Below, in pieces: positions 56,677 through 64,000 of a DNA stretch of 64,000 nucleotides. Location of the stretch: NCBI RefSeq assembly GCF_014696625.1, contig NZ_JACJQL010000018.1, positions 1-64,000 of the forward strand, given 5' to 3'. Within the stretch, counting starts at the first letter, position 1, and each line of letters begins with the position of its first letter. The translations under genes were made by a program, and so were the position numbers. The notes under the pieces are model-generated. The model made no database searches. It had not been told where the DNA came from and saw nothing but the letters and a program-made list of their open reading frames with translations. Origin of the DNA: Nostoc parmelioides FACHB-3921. Lineage in GTDB: Bacteria > Cyanobacteriota > Cyanobacteriia > Cyanobacteriales > Nostocaceae.

Positions 56677-57858
56677 TTAACAAAATTCTAAACGAGATCC
56701 TGTTTTGGCTGTGGATGTAGGTTGCATAGGTAAGTATTTACGGATTATACTCATCACCCTATCTGCTGCTACAGGCTTTGTGAGAAAGTCAGTAGAACCC
56801 ACAACCTTAGCACGTACTCGATCTAACAGACCATCATTGCCTGTTAAGATAATTACGGGTGTGTTAGCAAAAGTAGGAATTCGCCGCAATTGCGTACATA
56901 TTTCATAACCACTAGCCACTGGCATGATTAAATCTAAAAAGATCAAGTCTGGTTTTTCTTGAATCAGCAGTGGTAATGCCTGTACAGCATCTTGAATTTT
57001 GATGAATTTCATTTCATTGGCGGTGATAATATCTTCCAGAAGTTTACAAACCTGTGGACTATCATCTACACAGGCTATCACCGGAACCTTGGATTTTGTA
57101 GGTTGTGCAGAGGTCGCCTTATTGAGAGTTTCTACTACAGCTAAAGGTAAATCGGGCAACTCCACCAATTCGATGATTCCTTTAAGGACATAGGGTAGCA
57201 AAGAACGGGAGACTGGCAAAACATTCTGCCTCATTTTGGCAGCTAAATCTCGCAATGTGGATTTGCCATTAATTAAAGTGACAAAGTTTTTATAAACAGA
57301 TGGACTTACCTGTTGTTGGAGTTGTTCTGGTCTACAAATTACTGGTGCTAAGTCAGGACAAATATTTACCAAGCCCGCTTCTGACCAATTTTTCCACGAT
57401 TCTAGCATCTGTTTCATTGACACATCTGCACTCGTGAAACTCATTGGTGTCTCTAGGATAACTTTTTGGTTACGTTCGCAACTAATAGTGACAAAATTAC
57501 TCTGTTGGGCTAATTCAAACAGAAGTTCGTTGATGGTATTATCAACAATACTATGAATTTGCTCCCGTTGAATCTTCTGCTTTTTATACAAAATTTCTAA
57601 CAGGCGGTAATCCCAGTAACTCATCGATATATCTTGCGGACGTAGTTGCATTTTATCAACATCAATCTGTGGGCAATGTTGAGCCATGAGTCTACGCCAG
57701 CGACGAAAAGGATGAGTTCCTCCTGTTGCCCAAACTATCCTACCCAATCGATAATAGAAAGTCCATTGATGTCCCTTAGGACTATTAATAACTAACTGTC
57801 CATTATATTGGAGTTGGGTACAAGTTTTAAATTCATTAAGTACGTTATTTGATACCAT
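56677..57858 (-). CDS. pixG: PatA/PixG-type response regulator with PATAN domain
   Basis: 393 residues. An N-terminal PATAN/DUF4388-type region (MVSNNVLNEFKTCTQLQYNGQL, then YYRLGRIVWATGGTHPFRRWRRL) and middle helical domain precede a receiver with D309 in IFLDLIMP and KPV. ATG 57858 is preferred: the longer frame would start with TTG at 57963 inside a perfect hairpin. In this family the PATAN part transmits the signal to pilus motors. First gene of the cluster. Confidence 0.85.
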   Translation of the reverse strand: MVSNNVLNEFKTCTQLQYNGQLVINSPKGHQWTFYYRLGRIVWATGGTHPFRRWRRLMAQHCPQIDVDKMQLRPQDISMSYWDYRLLEILYKKQKIQREQIHSIVDNTINELLFELAQQSNFVTISCERNQKVILETPMSFTSADVSMKQMLESWKNWSEAGLVNICPDLAPVICRPEQLQQQVSPSVYKNFVTLINGKSTLRDLAAKMRQNVLPVSRSLLPYVLKGIIELVELPDLPLAVVETLNKATSAQPTKSKVPVIACVDDSPQVCKLLEDIITANEMKFIKIQDAVQALPLLIQEKPDLIFLDLIMPVASGYEICTQLRRIPTFANTPVIILTGNDGLLDRVRAKVVGSTDFLTKPVAADRVMSIIRKYLPMQPTSTAKTGSRLEFC

Positions 57859-57931
57859 CAGACCGGGGGAAATTGTATTCGATATCTGTGATTTTAAAAT
57901 CAGCTTTCTCAAAACCCCAACCAGTAAGCTG

Positions 57932-57966
57932 CTGTTGTTTGACAAATGAATTTTGTCAAACAACAG
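57932..57966. promoter_or_regulatory. 15-bp perfect inverted repeat upstream of pixG
   Basis: Arms CTGTTGTTTGACAAA (57932-57946) and TTTGTCAAACAACAG (57952-57966) around a five-base centre TGAAT. It lies 74 bases upstream of the pixG start. No T-run follows on either strand, so an operator or mRNA leader stem is likelier than a terminator. Confidence 0.55.
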
Positions 57967-58583
57967 TTGATTGAATTATAGTTTAATTCATTGAAAGGTG
58001 ATAAAACATGAAAGATAAAAGTGACAGAAGATATTATCATTGATGATTTTTTATCATTATCTTCTGCATCTAGTCCACGACTTTAATCTTGTTTTTTATT
58101 CTAGATAATATCGCTATATTTGAATACTCCCATAGATAAATCAATCTTCATTGACTTATCATTTTAAATACTTTTAATTTATTTTATATCCGTAAAATTC
58201 CTGATTTTCTCATCAGGAAAAAGTGTTATGTTTCCGCAATTGTGATGATGAAGAAGCAATTGTTTCAATAAATTACGATAGTCTTTGATTACAAATATGG
58301 ATATTAAATAAATATTCTGTTCGTATCCAAATTATAAGTTTACTGATGGATTCGCCGCGCTTTGTCAATGTTGGCTGCATTCAAAATACAAAGTTGTTTA
58401 TTTTTCTCTAAGTTTGTGATGGTACTTTGTCGGTAAAATATAATTTTAAGGTATTTATTGTGTCTAAACAGTAGTGATATTACTTAAGTAGCAAGGACGG
58501 TGTGAGCAAAAGAGGTAATTTTGGGTTTCCTACCATCTTCTATAATTGATAGAACCTGCATACATAATCTTAGGCATGAAGCT
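57967..58583. other. Intergenic region between divergent pix cluster and ileS
   Basis: About 620 AT-rich bases, no gene recognised. Promoters for both units should be here. A three-codon frame ATGAAGCTGTGA overlaps the ileS GTG start. Confidence 0.5.
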
Positions 58584-61466
58584 GTGACGGAAACTGGAAG
58601 CTACAAAGATACTGTAAATTTACCCAAGACCAATTTTGATATGCGGGCGAACGCCATTAAGCGGGAACCCGAAATCCAAAAGTTTTGGGAAGAAAATCAA
58701 ATTTTTGAGAGCCTGTCGCAAAATAACCCAGGTGAATTATTTATACTGCACGATGGGCCTCCCTACGCTAACGGCTCACTTCATATTGGTCATGCCTTAA
58801 ATAAAATTCTCAAAGATATTATTAATCGTTACCAACTGCTGCAAGGTCGGAAGGTTCGCTATGTGCCTGGTTGGGACTGTCACGGCTTACCAATTGAATT
58901 AAAAGTTTTGCAAAATCTCAAGTCAGCAGAACGGCAAAATTTAACACCACTACAACTGCGGCAAAAGGCTAAAGAGTTCGCTTTGGCTACTGTTGATGAC
59001 CAACGCCAAAATTTTAAACGTTATGGTGTTTGGGGTGACTGGGATAATCCATATTTGACGCTGAAGCCTGAATATGAGGCGGCGCAGATTGGTGTGTTTG
59101 GGCAGATGGTCTTAAAAGGATACATATATCGTGGGTTGAAGCCTGTTCACTGGAGTCCTAGTTCTAAGACAGCGTTGGCTGAGGCGGAGTTGGAATATCC
59201 AGAAGGGCATACTTCCCGGAGTATCTATGCGGCTTTTCCTGTGACTAGTTTAGCTGAGGCGGCAAAACCTTTGTTGGGTGAGTATTTGCCTGATTTGGGT
59301 GTGGCTATCTGGACTACTACGCCTTGGACTATTCCGGGAAATTTGGCGGTGGCTGTTAATGGCGATTTGAATTATGCTGTGGTGGAAATCTCACACAAAG
59401 GCGCAGAGGCGCAAAGTAATTTCAAGTATTTGATTGTGGCGGCTGATTTAGTGGAACGTTTGGCGGCGACTATCTCGGCGCAGTTGACTGTGAAAGCTAC
59501 TTTTAAAGGTAAGGAGTTGGAACATACTACTTACCGTCATCCTTTATTTGACCGGGAAAGTCCGGTGGTTGTGGGTGGTGATTATATCACTACTGATTCG
59601 GGTACTGGGTTGGTACATACTGCCCCTGGTCATGGTCAAGAAGACTATGTTGTGGGTCTGCGTTATGGTTTGCCTATTCTTGCACCTGTGGACGACAATG
59701 GCGATTTTACCCAGGAGGCGGGACAGTTTGCTGGGTTGAATGTGTTGGGTGATGGCAATCAGGCGGTCATTGATGCGTTGACGGCTGCGGGTTCCTTGTT
59801 GAAGGAAGAAGCTTATGCACATAAGTATCCTTATGATTGGCGGACTAAGAAGCCGACAATTTTCCGGGCGACTGAACAGTGGTTTGCTTCGGTGGAAGGT
59901 TTCCGGGATGAGGCACTAAAGGCGATCGCTACTGTAAAATGGATACCAGCCCAAGGTGAAAATCGCATCACGCCGATGGTGGCGGAACGTTCTGATTGGT
60001 GTATCTCTCGCCAGCGTTCCTGGGGTGTACCAATTCCGGTATTCTACGATGAGGAAACCAATGAACCTCTACTAAATGAGGAAACCATCAACTATGTACA
60101 AGCCATCATTGCCGAAAAAGGTTCCGATGCTTGGTGGGAGTTGTCGGTAGAGGAATTATTACCAGAGTCCTATAGAAATAATGGTCGGTCTTACCGCAGA
60201 GGTACAGACACGATGGATGTATGGTTTGATTCTGGTTCTTCTTGGGCTTCCGTAGTCAAGCAGCGTCCAGAGTTACGCTACCCGGCGGATATGTATTTGG
60301 AAGGTTCCGACCAACATCGCGGTTGGTTCCAGTCGAGTTTGTTGACTAGTGTGGCTGTGAATGGCATTGCACCTTACAAAACTGTATTAACTCATGGCTT
60401 TGTTTTGGATGAACAAGGGCGGAAAATGAGTAAATCAGAAGGAAATGTAGTTGACCCAAAAATTCTCATTTCTGGGGGTAAAGACCAGAAGAAAGAACCA
60501 CCTTATGGTGCAGATGTTATGCGGTTGTGGGCATCTTCTGTAGATTACACCGGGGATGTGCGTTTGGGTGGCAATATCATCAAACAACTCAACGATGTCA
60601 GAGGTAAGATTCGCAATACGGCGCGGTTCTTGCTAGGTAGTTTGCATGACTTTGACCCAGAAAAAGACGCTGTACAGTTTGAGGAAATGCCGCAGTTAGA
60701 TAAGTATATGCTGCACCGCATCCGTGAGGTGTTTGAGGAAGTGACGGAAGCTTTTGAAAGTTTCCAATTCTTCCGCTTCTTCCAAACGGTGCAGAATTTC
60801 TGCGTGGTGGATTTATCTAACTTCTACTTAGATGTTGCCAAGGATAGATTATATATCAGCGCAGCCGATTCTTTCCGCCGCCGCAGTTGTCAGACAGTGA
60901 TACACATTGCTCTACAAAATTTAGCACGAGCGATCGCCCCAGTGCTATGTCACACAGCTGAAGATATCTGGCAATATCTCCCGTACAAAACACCGTATAA
61001 ATCAGTGTTTGAAGCTGGTTGGGTACAAGTAGAGGAGAAATGGCATAATCCAGAGTTGGCAGGGTTTTGGCAACAATTACGCCAGTTACGCACCGATGTT
61101 AACAAGGTGTTAGAACAAGCTAGGGTAGAAAAAATGATTGGTTCTTCCCTAGAAGCGAAAGCTTTGATTTACGTCAAAGATACCAACTCTCGCAACGCCA
61201 TTGCAACTTTAAATCCTGAAGTTGGTAACGGCGTAGATGAACTGCGTTATTTATTCTTGACATCCCAAGTAGAGTTGTTAGATGCTGCTGACAAACTGCA
61301 AGATGGGAAATATACCTCCCAGTCTGATAGTTGGGGAATTGGGATAGTCAATGCAGATGGGGAAAAATGCGATCGCTGTTGGAACTACTCCACCCATGTG
61401 GGAGAATCAGCAGAGCATCCCCTACTCTGTGAACGCTGCGTTCCTGCCTTAGCTGGCGAGTTTTAG
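58584..61466 (+). CDS. ileS: Isoleucyl-tRNA synthetase
   Basis: 960 residues from GTG 58584 (VTETGSYKDTVNLPKTNFDMRANAIKREPEIQKFW), chosen because the frame upstream to 58521 is not conserved in look. Class I synthetase charging tRNA(Ile). HIGH motif in NGSLHIGHALNKILKD, CP1 editing domain, KMSKS in GRKMSKSEGN, tRNA anticodon domain, and a C-terminal zinc ribbon CDRCWNY...CERC. Length is typical of bacterial IleS. Divergent from the pix cluster. Confidence 0.96.
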   Translation: MTETGSYKDTVNLPKTNFDMRANAIKREPEIQKFWEENQIFESLSQNNPGELFILHDGPPYANGSLHIGHALNKILKDIINRYQLLQGRKVRYVPGWDCHGLPIELKVLQNLKSAERQNLTPLQLRQKAKEFALATVDDQRQNFKRYGVWGDWDNPYLTLKPEYEAAQIGVFGQMVLKGYIYRGLKPVHWSPSSKTALAEAELEYPEGHTSRSIYAAFPVTSLAEAAKPLLGEYLPDLGVAIWTTTPWTIPGNLAVAVNGDLNYAVVEISHKGAEAQSNFKYLIVAADLVERLAATISAQLTVKATFKGKELEHTTYRHPLFDRESPVVVGGDYITTDSGTGLVHTAPGHGQEDYVVGLRYGLPILAPVDDNGDFTQEAGQFAGLNVLGDGNQAVIDALTAAGSLLKEEAYAHKYPYDWRTKKPTIFRATEQWFASVEGFRDEALKAIATVKWIPAQGENRITPMVAERSDWCISRQRSWGVPIPVFYDEETNEPLLNEETINYVQAIIAEKGSDAWWELSVEELLPESYRNNGRSYRRGTDTMDVWFDSGSSWASVVKQRPELRYPADMYLEGSDQHRGWFQSSLLTSVAVNGIAPYKTVLTHGFVLDEQGRKMSKSEGNVVDPKILISGGKDQKKEPPYGADVMRLWASSVDYTGDVRLGGNIIKQLNDVRGKIRNTARFLLGSLHDFDPEKDAVQFEEMPQLDKYMLHRIREVFEEVTEAFESFQFFRFFQTVQNFCVVDLSNFYLDVAKDRLYISAADSFRRRSCQTVIHIALQNLARAIAPVLCHTAEDIWQYLPYKTPYKSVFEAGWVQVEEKWHNPELAGFWQQLRQLRTDVNKVLEQARVEKMIGSSLEAKALIYVKDTNSRNAIATLNPEVGNGVDELRYLFLTSQVELLDAADKLQDGKYTSQSDSWGIGIVNADGEKCDRCWNYSTHVGESAEHPLLCERCVPALAGEF

Positions 61467-61484
61467 AACAGGTTTAACATGAAT

Positions 61485-61512
61485 GTAGAGACGTTTTATT
61501 CAACGTCTCTAC
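61485..61512. repeat. GTAGAGACGTT hairpin repeat after ileS
   Basis: GTAGAGACGTT...AACGTCTCTAC, 11-bp stem, starting 18 bases after the ileS stop and ending before the Uma2-family start. Same family as 23197-23224. Confidence 0.75.
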
Positions 61513-61532
61513 GCCAAAATTCAGAAGGGATT

Positions 61533-62138
61533 ATGAACACGCAATCACCTGTAGCCACAGACATCTTAGGAATGGTGCTGAAAATGCAACCAAACATAAT
61601 CGTTAGTGACGAGCAATTGTTTGATTTCTGTCAAGTAAACCGTGATTTTCGCATTGAACGTAATCACCTTGGAGAATTATTGATTATGCCACCCACAGGC
61701 GCAGAAACAGATGAGCGCAATTTTAATTTAACTGGTCAATTATGGATATGGACAAAGCAAAATGGTACAGGTGTAGGTTTTGGTTCTAGCGGTGGTTTTA
61801 CCTTACCTAACGGTGCAGTACGTTCTCCTGATGCAGCCTGGATTAAAAAAGCCAGATGGGAAGCGATACCTGTAGAACAAAGAAAGAGGTTTGCGCCTAT
61901 TTGTCCTGAATTTGTAGTGGAATTGCGTTCAGAGACTGATAGTTTGAAAACATTACAAGAAAAGATGGAAGAATATATAGATAATGGTACAGAATTAGGT
62001 TGGTTAATAGATAGGAAACAACGTAAAGTATTTATTTATCGTCCCGATCAAGCTGTAAAAGAATTAGATAATCCTTCGACATTAAGCGGCGAAGATATAT
62101 TACCAGGATTTGTTTTAGATTTAAGTCAAATTTGGTAA
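61533..62138 (+). CDS. Uma2 family endonuclease
   Basis: 201 residues from ATG 61533, preceded by AGAAGGG. The frame extends back to 61479 through the hairpin repeat, but ATG 61533 fits the family start. PD-(D/E)XK fold of the DUF820/Uma2 group: IERNHLGELLIMPPTG, RSPDAAWI and EFVVELRSETD supply the acidic residues (the usual lysine position is Arg). These are abundant in cyanobacteria; their biological substrate is unknown. Confidence 0.82.
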   Translation: MNTQSPVATDILGMVLKMQPNIIVSDEQLFDFCQVNRDFRIERNHLGELLIMPPTGAETDERNFNLTGQLWIWTKQNGTGVGFGSSGGFTLPNGAVRSPDAAWIKKARWEAIPVEQRKRFAPICPEFVVELRSETDSLKTLQEKMEEYIDNGTELGWLIDRKQRKVFIYRPDQAVKELDNPSTLSGEDILPGFVLDLSQIW

Positions 62139-62192
62139 GTGATTAATAATATAATACCAATCTGAAAAAACAGTACGACAAATAAAGCATTT

Positions 62193-62218
62193 GTAGAGAC
62201 GCGATTCATCGCGTCTTC
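62193..62218. repeat. GTAGAGACGCGAT hairpin repeat
   Basis: AGACGCGAT/ATCGCGTCT stem with GTAG outer end. A variant of the GTAGAGACG family after the Uma2 gene. Confidence 0.7.
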
Positions 62219-62332
62219 TTCACCCAATGATTTGTTGCTAGGGTCGGTAATAGATAATTTTTTACCATTACCTATTACCTATCACCTATTACCAACTCCC
62301 AAGATATGATCAGTGTTTAAGCAGACATAATA

Positions 62333-63217
62333 TTACAACTTCTGCAACAACTCCTGAGTTAACTGCAAAAATGCCTTAGACCCGGCTGACTGGGGTGCGT
62401 TCAACACAGCCGGCATAAAACTATCCACCGCTTTCGCAACATTAATATCGACTGGAATTTGTGCCTTACAAATTTGTTCTACACCAAAATCTTCGACAAC
62501 TCGGTGCATAACTTGTTTGTAATATCTACCAGTCAGTAGATTAGTGTTGCACATACTAAAGACAATTCCCAGCATTTTAATATTTATCTTCGCTTCTTGT
62601 TCATGACTTTCTTTTAACTGGCCAATGCGTCTTTCTAAAAGTTGAATCCCCACCACAGATAAGGGTTCTGGCTTGGCGGGTAACAGATAAAAATCACTGG
62701 CAGCTAGGGCGCTACGGGTCATTAAATTATAACCGGGGGCGCAATCTAAAAGAATAAAATCATATTCGTCGCGCACTGGTTTTAAGATGTTATTAATCAA
62801 GACTCTTTCGAAGCGATTCCAAACATTTTCAAAGTCTTGTTCACCTAAAGCAACTGTTTGTCTGTGCAGCATTTCTGACACGACAAACTCATCATATAAG
62901 TCGATATCTCCTGGCAATAAATTTAGACCGGGGAGATTACAAACATTAGTTTGAACAATATCGTTGATTGTCAGCTTGCCGTTGGGATCTGGATTAATCA
63001 CATCATCGATGAGATATCTGAAAGTTAGTCTTTGTTTGCGGCGCTTGGCAAAATCTAAAGGTGACATCAAGCTGAGTGTGGCGCTGATTTGCGTATCTAA
63101 ATCCAGCACCAGCACCCGTTTACCATAATTTTTCGCCAAACAGGTGGCTAAGTTAACGGTGAGGGTGGTTTTCCCGACACCGCCTTTCATGTTTGCTGTA
63201 GCAATTACATATCCCAT
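62333..63217 (-). CDS. ParA/MinD-type ATPase
   Basis: 294 residues. Deviant Walker A MKGGVGKTTLTVNLA (residues 10-24), Walker B-like LVLDLDTQ and FILLDCAPG, then FYLLPAKPEP. The size fits chromosomal or plasmid ParA proteins that position DNA or large complexes. No ParB partner is adjacent, so it may be an orphan McdA-like or carboxysome/plasmid-type positioning ATPase; this is undecided. Confidence 0.88.
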   Translation of the reverse strand: MGYVIATANMKGGVGKTTLTVNLATCLAKNYGKRVLVLDLDTQISATLSLMSPLDFAKRRKQRLTFRYLIDDVINPDPNGKLTINDIVQTNVCNLPGLNLLPGDIDLYDEFVVSEMLHRQTVALGEQDFENVWNRFERVLINNILKPVRDEYDFILLDCAPGYNLMTRSALAASDFYLLPAKPEPLSVVGIQLLERRIGQLKESHEQEAKINIKMLGIVFSMCNTNLLTGRYYKQVMHRVVEDFGVEQICKAQIPVDINVAKAVDSFMPAVLNAPQSAGSKAFLQLTQELLQKL

Positions 63218-63519
63218 TTGTTATTTCCTCTGATGGCGCGTTCCCATTTGGTAGCGTACACCCGTTCTGAATAATTGAATCTTCCGTTAAATTTTATATT
63301 TATAGCAGTTGACGGTTGACAGTTAACAGTTAACAGAGTTGAAGCAAAAAATTGTAGGTTGGGTGGAGGCTTTGCGTAACCCAACACGGTAGAGGAACGA
63401 AACCCAACATTCAATACGGTTCGGTTAAGATCCCCCCGCCTGCGGCGATCCCCTTAAAAAAGCAGGACTGTCTCATTCCCTAAAACAGGTAAAATTGCAA
63501 GGGTAGAAGGGGGAAAATA
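63218..63519. other. Repeat-bearing intergenic region upstream of the ParA gene
   Basis: Contains a partial GTTGACGG/GTTAACAG repeat (63303-63335) related to R1 ends and a GC-rich patch near 63435-63455. No gene seen. Confidence 0.5.
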
Positions 63520-63800
63520 ATGGGTGCGTCTCTGATTGAACAATTAAAGCAAGTGGAAGATTTTAGAACGACTGATGGACGAAGACATCCGATGTGGCTG
63601 ATATTGCTGTTTGTCATAATGGGAACGATGAATGGGGATGTGGGATATCGTGGTTGGGGAGATTTTGTTAAACGGCATAGACGGGTATAAATGCGTGAAA
63701 TTTGGCATTCAAAAACATGGGGTTCTCTCATCTTCAACAATTCGACGTGTAGTTATGGGATTGAATTTTGATAAACTGGCAGAAAAATTTAATGAATGGG
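63520..63800 (+). pseudogene. ISAs1-family transposase, N-terminal fragment, frameshifted
   Basis: The first frame (ATG 63520 to TAA 63690) gives IEQLKQVEDFRTTDGRRHPMW and GDVGYRGWGDFVKRHRR, the N-terminal helper region of ISAs1 transposases. The continuation is in another frame (GIQKHGVLSSSTIRRVVMGLNF and KLAEKFNEWA). The catalytic DDE part is absent; the fragment ends against the TTTTGAA repeat. Confidence 0.75.
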
Positions 63801-63810
63801 CATTGATGCT

Positions 63811-63838
63811 TAATTTTGAATTTTGAATTTTGAATTGG
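63811..63838. repeat. TTTTGAA tandem repeat with AATTGGTAT end
   Basis: Three TTTTGAA units and the R2-type terminus AATTGGTAT, abutting the truncated transposase. Possibly the remaining end of a third R2 copy. Confidence 0.65.
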
Positions 63839-63840
63839 TA

Positions 63841-64000
63841 TTACTGACTGCGCCTTTGGAGTTCTTTAATTCTGTCCTGTGCTTTTTGAGCATTTAATAT
63901 CTCTCCCCTCTTCTGAAACAGAGGGACTGCTTCCTGATAATTTTTAATAGCTTCCGGTATATTGCCTAGTTCAGAGTTGATATCTCCCAAGCTGAAGTGG
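63841..64000 (-). CDS. TPR protein, C-terminal part (runs off the window)
   Basis: The minus-strand frame ends at TAA 63841-63843. The 53 visible codons read HFSLGDINSELGNIPEAIKNYQEAVPLF and end KELQRRSQ, a TPR repeat with charged tail. The gene start lies beyond 64000. Confidence 0.7.
   Translation of the reverse strand, partial: HFSLGDINSELGNIPEAIKNYQEAVPLFQKRGEILNAQKAQDRIKELQRRSQ

Noticed and set aside
57859..57963. Longer pixG start at TTG 57963
   Set aside because: The start would lie inside the 15-bp inverted repeat, and the added residues do not resemble the family N-terminus.
62333..63217. Plasmid partition locus
   Set aside because: Only a ParA is present; no ParB or centromere-like array, and the neighbours (ileS, repeats) are chromosomal in character.

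Overview
The window reads as chromosome from a filamentous, heterocyst-type cyanobacterium of the Anabaena/Nostoc group. The evidence is: very frequent GCGATCGC (HIP1) octamers inside and between genes; a split DnaE intein C-half with the Nostocales-type sequence; cyanobacterial genes (Psb28, the GntR regulator PlmA, a CyaB-type GAF adenylate cyclase, sucrose synthase SusB, an AnPixJ-like phototaxis receptor); and many short dispersed repeats and tandem 7-9 bp repeats. The species call is inference. No tRNA, rRNA, CRISPR array or prophage was seen.

Layout. 0-4.2 kb: an N-terminally truncated GAF-histidine kinase, a STAS protein and a convergent REC-PP2C phosphatase (partner-switch type), and a DUF1350 hydrolase-like protein. 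4.6-9 kb: a PPC-calpain cysteine protease, a membrane protein, a Psb28 paralogue and a TPR protein. 9.4-17.7 kb: argD, a K+ channel with RCK domain, an S1-domain protein, a dienelactone hydrolase, plmA and cyaB. 18.4-23 kb: an accessory-looking stretch with a small acidic protein, a two-partner-secretion haemagglutinin-like exoprotein, two small ORFs and a repeat-riddled flavoprotein remnant. 23.3-31.7 kb: Tat-exported PhoD phosphatase, a sterol-desaturase/SDR fusion, a DUF6174 protein, a decayed tnpB element, a PEP-CTERM glycerophosphodiesterase and a RodZ-like protein. 31.8-37.4 kb: gatA, the trans-splicing dnaE C-half, a PD-(D/E)XK-like protein and small conserved proteins. 37.5-43 kb: a susB / GH65-phosphoglucomutase pair for sucrose and alpha-disaccharide metabolism. 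43.6-48.3 kb: an FdhF/YdeP-type molybdoenzyme and msrA between inverted copies of a small repeat, then a pirin and a low-molecular-weight tyrosine phosphatase. 48.3-57.9 kb: a five-gene Pix phototaxis cluster (pixG-pixH-pixI-pixJ-pixL). 58.6-64 kb: ileS, a Uma2-family nuclease, a ParA ATPase, an ISAs1 transposase remnant and the end of a TPR gene.

How the genes work together. The clearest functional unit is the Pix cluster: a soluble four-GAF receptor, three of whose GAF domains carry the cyanobacteriochrome Cys-His pair, is placed with a CheW adaptor, a CheA-type hybrid kinase and two response regulators. SusB and the GH65-HAD fusion probably form an operon. The most unusual structural layer is repetitive: several small palindromic elements have inserted into each other, into gene ends, into a coding linker and into two broken genes, leaving traceable scars.
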